Numbered from the stretch's first letter, positions 1-5,534 are shown. The stretch: 5,717 bases of DNA from Treponema sp. UBA6988 (GCA_002448445.1 DJYC01000110.1:1-5717); one strand, 5' to 3'. Made by a program: numbers and translations. The notes: generated from the letters alone by a model not told the origin.

Positions 1-1014
1 CACTGGGGCCACTACCAGAAGAACATGTTTGTTACGGAAAGCGAAAAGCGCCTTTTTGCAGTAAAACCAATGAACTGCCCCGGTGCACTTGAAATTTTCA
101 AGAGCCGCACAAGGAGCTACAAGGACCTTCCACTCCGCCTGGCAGAATTTGGCCACTGCGTACGCAACGAACCAAGCGGAACCCTGCACGGAATAATGCG
201 TGTACGCGGATTTGTCCAGGACGATGCCCACATAATCTGTACGGAAGACCAGATTGAAGCGGAAGTAAAGAAGTTCTGCCTTCTTTTGCTTGACGTATAC
301 AAGGACTTTGGCTTTGACAAGAACCTCCTCGTAAAGCTTTCAACAATGCCGGAAGACCATGTTGGAGACGAAAAGACTTGGCAGCATGCAGAATCAGCCC
401 TTAGCGAAGCTTGCAAGGCTGCGGGAATGGAATACGAGATTCAGCCGGGAGAAGGTGCATTCTACGGTCCAAAGCTGGAATTTACACTTATAGATGCAAT
501 CGGCCGCCAGTGGCAGTGCGGAACAATCCAGCTTGACTACCAGCTCCCAAGCGCAGAACGCCTTGACGCAGAATACATTGGTGCGGACAACCAGAAGCAC
601 CACCCGGTTATGCTGCACAGAGCAGTTTTGGGAAGCCTTGAGCGCTTTATGGGAATCCTCATCGAAAACTATGCAGGCGCTTTCCCAGCATGGCTCCACT
701 TTGAACAGGTAGCGGTTGTTCCGGTTGGCAACGACTTTAATGCCTATGCGGAAAAAGTTGCGGATTTCCTTGCCGCTGCAAACATCCGTGCAAAGGCCTA
801 CACTGGAGACGACAACATGAAGAGCAAGATTAAGGCCATCTCTTCCGAGCACAAAACCCCATACATTCTTGTTGTGGGTGCAAAAGAACAGGAAGAAGAG
901 ACCGTAACCTGCCGCTTTAGGTTCAGCTCCCAGTTGCCGCAAAAGACATTCGCCCTCAAGGAATTCAGGGATTATGTCTTGGACAAGGTGCAGAACCACT
1001 ACAACGGAATCTAA
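1..1014 (+). CDS. thrS: Threonyl-tRNA synthetase, C-terminal part (5' end outside window)
   Basis: Class II aminoacyl-tRNA synthetase that charges tRNA-Thr in the cytoplasm. The reading frame is open from base 1 and reads HWGHYQKNMF, a conserved ThrRS segment, so the gene begins upstream and the ATG at 25 is internal. Counting from the first codon, the three expected zinc ligands are Cys26 (in MNCPG), His77 (in DDAHIIC) and His206 (in HRAVLGSLERF). The Cys-to-His spacing of 51 equals that of E. coli ThrRS (C334/H385). Motif 2 contains Arg55 in RNEPSG, motif 3 is at about 203-216, and EGAFYGPKLEF lies at 151-161. The anticodon-binding domain spans about residue 236 to the end at 337. Missing are motif 1 and the N-terminal TGS and editing domains, roughly 250-300 residues judged by usual family length. 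The frame is intact to TAA, and a strong terminator follows 67 bases later. Confidence 0.98.
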   Translation, partial: HWGHYQKNMFVTESEKRLFAVKPMNCPGALEIFKSRTRSYKDLPLRLAEFGHCVRNEPSGTLHGIMRVRGFVQDDAHIICTEDQIEAEVKKFCLLLLDVYKDFGFDKNLLVKLSTMPEDHVGDEKTWQHAESALSEACKAAGMEYEIQPGEGAFYGPKLEFTLIDAIGRQWQCGTIQLDYQLPSAERLDAEYIGADNQKHHPVMLHRAVLGSLERFMGILIENYAGAFPAWLHFEQVAVVPVGNDFNAYAEKVADFLAAANIRAKAYTGDDNMKSKIKAISSEHKTPYILVVGAKEQEEETVTCRFRFSSQLPQKTFALKEFRDYVLDKVQNHYNGI

Positions 1015-1081
1015 GCAAGCGCTGGTTATCAGCACCGTGTCATTGTCGGGCAAACCAGGCAATCTTTAATATTTGCAAATA

Positions 1082-1127
1082 AAAAACCTTCTTTGCAAAA
1101 ACAGCCGCAAAGAAGGTTTTTGTTTTT
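1082..1127 (+). terminator. Intrinsic terminator of thrS
   Basis: A perfect 15-bp stem pairs 1082-1096 with 1107-1121 around a 10-base loop. The right arm runs into T5-G-T5. The left arm begins with an A-run, so the structure could also work on the minus strand, but the convergent gene ends more than 450 bases away. Confidence 0.92.
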
Positions 1128-1233
1128 AAATATTTTTACAAAAGGCATAACCGCGCAAGGCCTGGAAATCAAATCTGTCTTCCGCTAGCAGGTAAATCCG
1201 CCTAAAACCCGAAAGACTGCCGCAAAAAGCAGC

Positions 1234-1504
1234 CTGCCAGCCGACCAATGAATCACAGACAACCGTCCACGAAAGCCCTGACAGCCGTCCACTAAAGCCC
1301 TGACAACCGCCCGCAAAAGCATGCCAGCCGCCAGCCAAAGTCCTGCCAGCTGCCCACGAAAGCACTGACAACCGCCCGCAAAAGCACCGCCAGCCGTCCA
1401 CTAAAGCCCTGACAACTGTCCGCCAAAGCACCGCCAACAGCCCGCCAAAGCATGCCCAGCCGCCCACGAAAGCACCGCCTGCTGCCCACGAAAGCATGCC
1501 AGCC
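1234..1504. repeat. Degenerate 22-bp tandem repeat array (about 12 units)
   Basis: Successive units start at 1234, 1256, 1278, 1300, 1322, 1343, 1365, 1387, 1409, 1431, 1453 and 1475. All are 22 bp except the unit at 1322 (21 bp), and an 8-base partial unit follows at 1497. Every unit from 1256 on keeps the core CC(A/G)C-N-AAAG, with a single-base change in the unit at 1322, preceded by a CAGCCG- or CAACCG-like half. Units 1300-1321 and 1365-1386 are identical. Some decayed similarity continues upstream to about 1212. The plus strand is rich in C and A and poor in T. The array lies between the convergent 3' ends of thrS and the xylanase gene. A stop-free minus-strand frame (1126-1506) crosses it but gives only a low-complexity Gly/Trp/Leu-rich peptide without a ribosome-binding site, so I treat the array as non-coding. 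Nothing recognisable lies in 1128-1211 or 1505-1578 apart from a weak 6-bp hairpin at 1527-1547. Confidence 0.9.
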
Positions 1505-1578
1505 AAGTTACCCCTAACGCACCCTCCCCTTATTTTTGGGTTAAGGGCACTTCTTAAAAAAAGTTTTTCAGTAAAGGT

Positions 1579-2604
1579 CTACTTCCTAAGCACCTCAAGC
1601 ATCTTCTCGTAGACAAGCTTTGGCTCCATGCTCTTAGTATACAAAAGCGCCTCTCCAGTACCGGGGAATGTTCCGGGAACCCAGCTGTGGTTATCCGTAA
1701 AGCCCCATGTAATAAAGGACTTAACGTTTGGCTCCTCCAGCGCAATCTTCAAAAGATTCGTATAAATATTCATCTGCTTTGCAAGAGAAGCTTCTGTAGA
1801 CGGCAAAGGCATCCTAACATCCACTTCGCTAAAGCAAACATCAACGCCAATTTCCGCATAGCGCTTAACATTGCTGCGGATTTTTTCAAAGTTGTAATCA
1901 TATTCAGTGGAAAGGTGAAGCTGCATACCAATTCCGTCCAGAGGAACACCGCGGGCCTTCAAATCCTTAACAAAATTGAACATAGCATCAGCCTTGGGAT
2001 GCCCCTGCTCCTCGTTACTGTATTCATTCAGGTAAAGCTTTGCGTTGGGGTCAGCCTCATGGGCAACCCTAAGGGCATGTTCAATATAGTCCTGGCCAAT
2101 AAGATTGTACCAGAGCGACTCCCTCATGCTGCCGTCCTCATTGAACATCTCGTTAACAACATCGTATTCCGAAATTTTACCCTTGTAGCGCTCCATTATA
2201 GTCTTGATATGCTTATCCATCATCTCAAGAGCATCATCCTTAGTCTTAAGCTTTCCAAGAAAAGGTGAATTCTGCTGGTGCCAAAAAAGTGTGTGCCACT
2301 TTACCTCAATGCCATTCTCCTGGGCAAACTTAATCATAGCGTCAATGTCGCCCCAGTTCCAGAATTTTTCATTAGGCCTAAGGTTTGCCCACTTCATTGA
2401 ATTTTCGCTTACAATCATGGCGCTGTTTTCCAAAACAATCTGCTTCTCTTTTTCGCCATAAAGATCCCCGGCAGTAACAGCAATACCCGTCTTAAGACCT
2501 TTCTTTAGGGCAAGATCCTTAAAAGTCTTCTTCTTGCACGAAGCAAACAAAACCGGTGTGGCAAGCAGGGCCAGCACAAAAAATTTTCCGTTAAAATGTC
2601 TCAT
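1579..2604 (-). CDS. GH10 endo-1,4-beta-xylanase, lipoprotein
   Basis: Predicted retaining endo-xylanase of glycoside hydrolase family 10, cutting beta-1,4-xylan in plant hemicellulose; 341 residues, a single catalytic domain with no carbohydrate-binding module. The N-terminus is a lipoprotein signal: basic start, hydrophobic core 8-20, lipobox F-A-S-C with Cys23, then KKK. So it is probably anchored to a membrane, inner or outer not decidable. GH10 signatures appear in order: SENSMKW (66-72), WHTLFWHQQ (103-111), the acid/base Glu152 in YDVVNE, GIGMQLHL (225-231), the nucleophile Glu260 in FSEVDV, and WGFTDNHSW (300-308). WHTLFWH has Trp where many family members have Gly. The start is fixed by the signal peptide, since the next Met is residue 63. 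There is no Shine-Dalgarno sequence at usable spacing, and the promoter abuts the ATG. No strong terminator was found beyond the stop. It is monocistronic, convergent with thrS and divergent from the 3521 gene. Confidence 0.96.
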   Translation of the reverse strand: MRHFNGKFFVLALLATPVLFASCKKKTFKDLALKKGLKTGIAVTAGDLYGEKEKQIVLENSAMIVSENSMKWANLRPNEKFWNWGDIDAMIKFAQENGIEVKWHTLFWHQQNSPFLGKLKTKDDALEMMDKHIKTIMERYKGKISEYDVVNEMFNEDGSMRESLWYNLIGQDYIEHALRVAHEADPNAKLYLNEYSNEEQGHPKADAMFNFVKDLKARGVPLDGIGMQLHLSTEYDYNFEKIRSNVKRYAEIGVDVCFSEVDVRMPLPSTEASLAKQMNIYTNLLKIALEEPNVKSFITWGFTDNHSWVPGTFPGTGEALLYTKSMEPKLVYEKMLEVLRK

Positions 2605-2639
2605 GCTCTTAGTTTAAATTCCAAAAATAAATTTGTCAA
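2605..2639 (-). promoter_or_regulatory. Xylanase promoter, leaderless-type
   Basis: Read on the minus strand, a perfect -35 TTGACA (2639-2634) is followed by a 17-bp spacer and TAAACT (2616-2611, four of six matches to TATAAT). Only six bases, AAGAGC, separate the -10 from the ATG, so initiation at the usual distance would fall on the A of the start codon (2604). The purines AAGAG lie one base from the ATG, too close for a Shine-Dalgarno sequence. The rest of the upstream region to about 2720 is AT-rich with no clear operator. Confidence 0.65.
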
Positions 2640-2740
2640 AGCCATATCTTCAAAAGGCAAAAAAAATTAGTAATAATACGATGTTTTGCACAATTTCTTG
2701 ATATTTAATCCTTAATTTATCCTGGACGGTACCATTATCC

Positions 2741-2866
2741 GCTCTACCATCCCACTCCTCGGCTAATCCGACCGCCCATGCCTCTGCGCCACCGCCGTTC
2801 CGCCCTTCGCCTATTCGGCTCATCCCGCTGCGCGGGACTAAAGGGGCTCCATGGCGGCGTACGTCG
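2741..2866. other. C-rich, GC-elevated intergenic stretch with short palindromes
   Basis: The composition changes sharply from the AT-rich xylanase upstream region to a pyrimidine-rich, G+C-rich block. It contains a 6-bp hairpin with TCCCGC (2823-2828) pairing to GCGGGA (2832-2837), and a near-palindrome around GGCGGCGTACG ending at 2867. No frame shows a recognisable protein. It may be a decayed insertion or structured non-coding DNA. Confidence 0.4.
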
Positions 2867-2898
2867 CCTAAAAAAATCCATCCTTGGATTTTTTTAGG
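2867..2898. repeat. Perfect 14-bp hairpin with A7/T7 core
   Basis: CCTAAAAAAATCCA (2867-2880) pairs perfectly with TGGATTTTTTTAGG (2885-2898) around a 4-base loop. The T-run lies inside the stem and no U-tract follows, so it is not a classic terminator, though it could stop transcripts in either direction. It is the first of several strong hairpins in this gene-free region. Confidence 0.75.
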
Positions 2899-2900
2899 AT

Positions 2901-2923
2901 TGCAGAAGTCGAAGGCTTCTGCA
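2901..2923. repeat. 8-bp perfect hairpin
   Basis: TGCAGAAG (2901-2908) pairs with CTTCTGCA (2916-2923) around a 7-base loop, two bases after the 2867-2898 hairpin. No U-tract follows. Confidence 0.65.
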
Positions 2924-2940
2924 TGTTGTTAACCCGCCCT

Positions 2941-3127
2941 CCGTGGCTTGATAGTGCTTTGCAAGAACGAGATAACCCCTCCATGGATTTTCTTGGGTAT
3001 TGAAGAACTGCATAGCAGTTCTTCAGGCTTCTAAGCCGCGCATCCATGCGCTTTTTACTATTTGGCAAGAACGAGATAATCCTTCCATGGCTCAATACTG
3101 CTTGGCAAGAAAGAATTACGTTCCCTG
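2941..3127. repeat. Three copies of a ~45-bp CC(A/G)TGG-bounded module
   Basis: Copy A is at 2941-2986, copy B at about 3044-3090 and copy C at 3085-3127. The shared pattern is CC(A/G)TG, a variable stretch of about 15 bases, then TTGGCAAGAA followed by a tail. A and B share a 29/30-base block (2958-2986 and 3061-3090) with one indel and two substitutions, ending in CCATGG. A and C share CC(A/G)TGGCT, ATA, TGCTT and GCAAGAA in register. B and C overlap at CCATGG, as tandem units would. A and B are separated by an inserted hairpin (3001-3025). A minus-strand frame (2868-3182) spans the region, but its only internal similarity comes from these repeats and no known domain is visible. Confidence 0.7.
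3001..3025. repeat. 11-bp perfect hairpin with 3-base loop
   Basis: TGAAGAACTGC (3001-3011) pairs perfectly with GCAGTTCTTCA (3015-3025) around ATA. It lies between module copies A and B. A further small palindrome, GCGCATCCATGCGC, follows at about 3038-3051. No U-tract follows. Confidence 0.75.
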
Positions 3128-3166
3128 CACTCGCAGCGTAGCGTCCAGCGGCTTGTCGAAGGGAAC
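3120..3166. repeat. 7-bp inverted repeat around a GC-rich loop
   Basis: GTTCCCT (3120-3126) pairs with AGGGAAC (3160-3166) across 33 bases that contain CGCAGCGTAGCG. It starts within the tail of module copy C and is followed by an A8 run. Weak alone, but part of the dense palindrome cluster. Confidence 0.4.
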
Positions 3167-3192
3167 ATTGCAAAAAAAACACTAGTAAAAGA

Positions 3193-3252
3193 TGGGGTTC
3201 TTAGGCATATCGCGAAACGTTGAGCGATATGGCCCCTAAGCGGTGCAGGAAA
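3193..3252. repeat. Dispersed hairpin repeat R, copy 1
   Basis: The element begins TGGGGTTCTTAGG and ends CCCCTAAGCGGTGCAGG. It folds as CTTAGG (3200-3205) with CCTAAG (3235-3240), continued by CATATCGC (3206-3213) with GCGATATG (3224-3231), a 3-base bulge (3232-3234) and a 10-base loop. The flanking blocks recur at 5675-5714 with a much shorter apical part, so the stem base is conserved and its top varies. Function unknown. It lies 44 bases before E element copy 1. Confidence 0.7.
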
Positions 3253-3296
3253 TGAGACGTTAGCAAGTACGTAGTGTTGTGCGGGTCAAAATTGCC

Positions 3297-3354
3297 TATG
3301 TAAAAAAGTCGGGAATCAGTTTTGGCTTCTGCGGAAGGCAAAGACTGATTCCCG
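3297..3354. repeat. Dispersed palindromic repeat E, copy 1 (compact form)
   Basis: A TATG-N9-CGG block (3297-3312) leads into a long hairpin. CGGGAATCAGT (3310-3320) pairs with ACTGATTCCCG (3344-3354), and inside it TTTG pairs with CAAA and CTTC with GAAG around a TGCG tetraloop. The stretches AATCAGTTTTG and GCGGAAGGCAAAGAC are identical to the left arm of copy 2 with the same 6-base spacing. No U-tract follows, so it is not a standard terminator. It ends 28 bases before the proposed -35 of the lipoprotein gene. Confidence 0.75.
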
Positions 3355-3382
3355 TGCTTCCTTAAAATCATTTGTATTTTTC

Positions 3383-3414
3383 TTTACAGAACAAAAATCC
3401 TGTGTTACTATAAA
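3383..3414 (+). promoter_or_regulatory. Probable promoter of the lipoprotein gene
   Basis: TTTACA (3383-3388) matches five of six -35 bases. Either TACTAT at 3406 (17-bp spacer, four of six) or TATAAA at 3409 (20-bp spacer, five of six) could be the -10. Initiation near 3418-3421 would give a leader of about 100 nt. Confidence 0.45.
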
Positions 3415-3419
3415 TAAAA

Positions 3420-3513
3420 GCGAGATTTCGTCTTCGGATGGTCTAGCAGGACTTATTGCCGAATTCAACCCTCGCAAGAAATTCACAAACTGGAATCCTT
3501 CCAGACAAAGGAG
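3420..3513 (+). promoter_or_regulatory. Structured 5' leader and ribosome-binding site
   Basis: AAAGGAG (3507-3513) is a good Shine-Dalgarno sequence seven bases before the ATG. Upstream, nested pairing is possible: GCGAG (3420-3424) with CTCGC (3471-3475), and inside it TTCGG (3433-3437) with CCGAA (3459-3463). A separate small hairpin pairs TGGAA (3491-3495) with TTCCA (3499-3503), just before the ribosome-binding site. No known riboswitch class was recognised; the regulatory role is inferred only. Confidence 0.4.
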
Positions 3514-3520
3514 TCGCCAA

Positions 3521-4291
3521 ATGAAAAACAAAATTATGGGATTTGTCACCATCGCTTTGGTACTGGTACTCGCATCATGTTCTTCAATGAAGCAAATGTT
3601 CGACTTAAAGGGAATCATTGTTTCCGCAAACGACCAGAGGTACACAGGAAAATCCACAGTCGTTCCAATGGACATTAAAACAGGAAACCTGCGCTTTGAA
3701 TTCAACGCCACATCCGACCCTGTAGACAACGGCTATCCTGTAAAAATCTCAAACAGCGACAGCTCAGTTGCATCCGTAACACAGAGCGCATCTGACCCGA
3801 CAAGCTACACAATCACAGGTCTAAAGAGCGGCTACACAACCGTAACCGCAAGCTGCTCAATCTACACATTCGACTTCATCGTCTATGTAGCAGACTCATC
3901 ACGCGGAATCACCATAGACAAGCTCAAGGCCCAGCGCGAAGCAGAAGTTGCCCGCGCAGCCGCCGCAGCAGCAGGAATCTCTTTCAAGGAAAAGGATTAC
4001 CGCTGCGACCTTGGCGGTGGAGAGTATGACGGAATCACATTCAAAAGCGACACAGAATGTGTAAGTGTAGTCCATATGGAGCCTCCTTATGAATACAGGC
4101 CTGCCACCTACGCAATCGATGTTGCAAAGAAGCAGATCTCCATCACCTACACCGGCAAAGTCTACTTTGACGAAAAGCTTACAAAAGAATACAAAGACGG
4201 TGCATTCACACCATCAACAGAAGTCTACAACTATTCCGCAGACCTGTCCGTACTTACAGACAAGACCGGAAAGGAATTTGTCCGCCAGTAA
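3521..4291 (+). CDS. Lipoprotein with BIG2-like domain, function unknown
   Basis: A 256-residue predicted lipoprotein. A short basic start (MKNK) and a hydrophobic core lead to lipobox L-A-S-C with Cys20. Residues about 70-123 resemble a bacterial Ig-like (BIG2) fold: VKISNSDSSVASV, then YTITGLKSGYTTVTA, and a closing strand DFIVYV. Residues 133-152 form a charged then Ala-rich likely helix (QREAEVARAAAAAAG) acting as a linker. The C-terminal ~95 residues have alternating short strands (YAIDVAKKQISITYTGKV, then a Tyr/Asp-rich end) that I cannot assign to a family. Three Cys remain in the mature part (112, 162, 180). The start is supported by AAAGGAG seven bases upstream and by the signal peptide. 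The gene is monocistronic, with its own promoter and terminator. BIG2-type domains often mediate surface contacts, but no role is shown here. Confidence 0.85.
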   Translation: MKNKIMGFVTIALVLVLASCSSMKQMFDLKGIIVSANDQRYTGKSTVVPMDIKTGNLRFEFNATSDPVDNGYPVKISNSDSSVASVTQSASDPTSYTITGLKSGYTTVTASCSIYTFDFIVYVADSSRGITIDKLKAQREAEVARAAAAAAGISFKEKDYRCDLGGGEYDGITFKSDTECVSVVHMEPPYEYRPATYAIDVAKKQISITYTGKVYFDEKLTKEYKDGAFTPSTEVYNYSADLSVLTDKTGKEFVRQ

Positions 4292-4315
4292 GCTCTTAAC
4301 CCAGTAAAACACCAC

Positions 4316-4360
4316 AAAAGCCAGCTTCACCCACCCCCGGATGTCGAAGCTGGCTTTTTT
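4316..4360 (+). terminator. Intrinsic terminator of the lipoprotein gene
   Basis: AAAAGCCAGCTTC (4316-4328) pairs perfectly with GAAGCTGGCTTTT (4346-4358), a 13-bp stem with a 17-base C-rich loop and a T6 run at 4355-4360. It lies 24 bases after the stop codon. Confidence 0.92.
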
Positions 4361-4404
4361 CATATCCCCGCGCATCTAAGACCTTTCTTACTTATCCCAA
4401 TTCT

Positions 4405-4566
4405 TATGCAGAAAAACCGGAAATCAGTTTTGTGTGTAGCGGAAGGCAAAGACGGCTGAAAACCCGCATTGGAGCGGAACGAGCGCAGCGAGTTTAATTT
4501 CCTATTCCGCGACACCGCGGGTTTTCAGACGGATTTGCCTGGGAGCGGAACACAAAACTGATTTCC
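4405..4566. repeat. Dispersed palindromic repeat E, copy 2 (148-bp long form)
   Basis: After the family block TATG-N9-CGG (4405-4420) comes a nested inverted repeat with three perfect stems. They are 4419-4435 with 4550-4566 (17 bp), 4444-4450 with 4534-4540 (7 bp), and 4456-4467 with 4517-4528 (12 bp). Between them are internal loops of 8/9 and 5/5 bases. The apical 49 bases contain a further GCGGAA/TTCCGC pair (4474-4479 with 4505-4510). AGCGGAA occurs three times in direct orientation (4438, 4473, 4544), and GGAGCGGAAC twice (4471 and 4542). No open reading frame, U-tract or clear target-site duplication was seen. The right end is 21 bases from the nudC -35. It could be a MITE-like element or a structured RNA. 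Confidence 0.85.
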
Positions 4567-4587
4567 ATGTTTTGAAAAAACTTTTTC

Positions 4588-4616
4588 TTTGCAAACAAAA
4601 AATTCAGTGCTATAAT
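4588..4616 (+). promoter_or_regulatory. nudC: nudC promoter, leaderless-type
   Basis: A perfect -10 TATAAT (4611-4616) lies 17 bp after TTTGCA (4588-4593, four of six -35 matches). Six bases, TTTCCT, separate the -10 from the ATG at 4623, so initiation at the usual distance falls on the A of the start codon. There is no Shine-Dalgarno sequence. Confidence 0.7.
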
Positions 4617-4622
4617 TTTCCT

Positions 4623-5480
4623 ATGCCAATCATAGAAAACCCAAAGAATTTTGACTACGGCCACATCTTCATCATGCGGGGAAAAAACATCCTGGTAAAA
4701 AAGGGAAGTTCCGCCCAAGCCTCCACAGCAAAGCCCCTTGGCAAAGAAGACCTGCCAGACCAGCAAACCGCCACAAAATGCCTCTCCGCCCAGATTGTTT
4801 CCGATTGGTATGCAGAAGCAGAACTTGACTACTGCGCCCTAATGCTGGAAGACGGCAGCCCCACCCCATCCGCGCTGGAAGAAATTCCTTTAAGACAGTT
4901 CTTCTGGCAAAGCAAAAGCGAAGAAGAGCAAAAAAATGCCGTAACCTCAAAGGTAAGCTCCCTGGCGGCAAGAGCGCACGGATTCTTGTGCCTTAGGCAA
5001 ACATACCGCTACTGCCCTAAGTGCGGCTCCCTGCTTACAGTCCACAGCACCCAGGTTGCCAAAGTTTGCCCCTCATGCGGAAGAATAGACTTTCCCCGCA
5101 TAGAACCTGCCATCATAGTGCTTGTAAGCAAAGGCGACCAAATACTCCTGGCAAAAAGCAAAACCGTAGTATCTGGCTTTTACAGCTGCATAGCGGGATT
5201 CATGGAACACGGAGAAAGCGCAGAGCAATGCGTTGAGCGGGAAGTAATGGAAGAAACCGGCCTTAAGATAAAAAATATCGTCTACAAAGGAAGCCAACCC
5301 TGGCCCTTCCCCGACCAGCTCATGTTAGCCTTTACCGCAGAATACGAAAGCGGCCAAATAAAAATCCAGGAAAGCGAAATAGAAGACGCCGGCTGGTACT
5401 CAAGAGACAATCTCCCCCCCATCCCCCACCCCGGCAGCGTAGCCTACAACCTAATCATGGGAATCTTCGGCAATAAATAA
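4623..5480 (+). CDS. nudC: NADH pyrophosphatase / NAD-cap RNA hydrolase
   Basis: Nudix hydrolase of the NudC type, which splits NAD(H) into NMN(H) and AMP and, in E. coli, removes NAD caps from RNA 5' ends; cytoplasmic, metal-dependent. The protein has 285 residues, slightly longer than E. coli NudC (257). A variable N-terminal domain (1-125) is followed by a zinc ribbon with Cys131, Cys134, Cys149 and Cys152. The Nudix box is complete: Gly192, Glu198, Arg206, Glu207, Glu210, Glu211 and Gly213. The subfamily signature SQPWPFP (224-230) separates NudC from other Nudix enzymes. The frame stays open upstream to a TTG at 4572, but that start would lie upstream of the promoter, so ATG 4623 is chosen. 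The gene stands alone, just downstream of E copy 2. Confidence 0.96.
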   Translation: MPIIENPKNFDYGHIFIMRGKNILVKKGSSAQASTAKPLGKEDLPDQQTATKCLSAQIVSDWYAEAELDYCALMLEDGSPTPSALEEIPLRQFFWQSKSEEEQKNAVTSKVSSLAARAHGFLCLRQTYRYCPKCGSLLTVHSTQVAKVCPSCGRIDFPRIEPAIIVLVSKGDQILLAKSKTVVSGFYSCIAGFMEHGESAEQCVEREVMEETGLKIKNIVYKGSQPWPFPDQLMLAFTAEYESGQIKIQESEIEDAGWYSRDNLPPIPHPGSVAYNLIMGIFGNK

Positions 5481-5534
5481 CCCCTCCCCTTTGCCAAGTT
5501 CACGGGCCCTAAAATCAGACTCTAAATTAATCCT

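Noticed and set aside
1160..1190. A further E-like fragment on the minus strand (AGCGGAAGAC)
   Set aside because: The match is about ten bases only, without the TATG-N9-CGG block or any pairing; it could be chance.
1234..1504. CRISPR array
   Set aside because: The repeats are directly adjacent with no unique spacers and the units are degenerate. No cas gene is in the window.
1126..1506. Minus-strand open frame of 126 codons across the tandem array
   Set aside because: It has a TTG start, no ribosome-binding site and low-complexity Gly/Trp/Leu composition. It is open because the repeat unit lacks stop codons on that strand.
1527..1547. Terminator for the xylanase gene
   Set aside because: It has only a 6-bp stem with a 9-base loop and no U-run after it on the minus strand. 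The T7 run at 1556-1562 has no convincing stem before it.
2868..3182. Minus-strand open frame of 104 codons in the hairpin island
   Set aside because: Its recurring peptides come straight from the nucleotide modules. It shows no domain and no ribosome-binding site, and it runs through several perfect hairpins.
3193..3290. Integron attC site (GTTGAGC at 3219 and a GTTAGC-like site near 3260)
   Set aside because: There is no matching inverse core box (RYYYAAC) at the other end of the palindrome, and neither an integrase nor a gene cassette is present.
3310..3354. E copy 1 as an intrinsic terminator
   Set aside because: The stem is strong but no U-tract follows on either strand, and no gene ends into it.
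4405..4566. 6S RNA or SRP RNA
   Set aside because: The long hairpin form is superficially similar, but there is no large central bubble as in 6S and no SRP domain IV sequence such as GUCCGGAAGGAAGCAGCC.
4572..4622. TTG start 17 codons upstream for nudC
   Set aside because: It would lie upstream of and across the -35/-10 of an excellent promoter, and it adds an N-terminus not expected in the NudC family.
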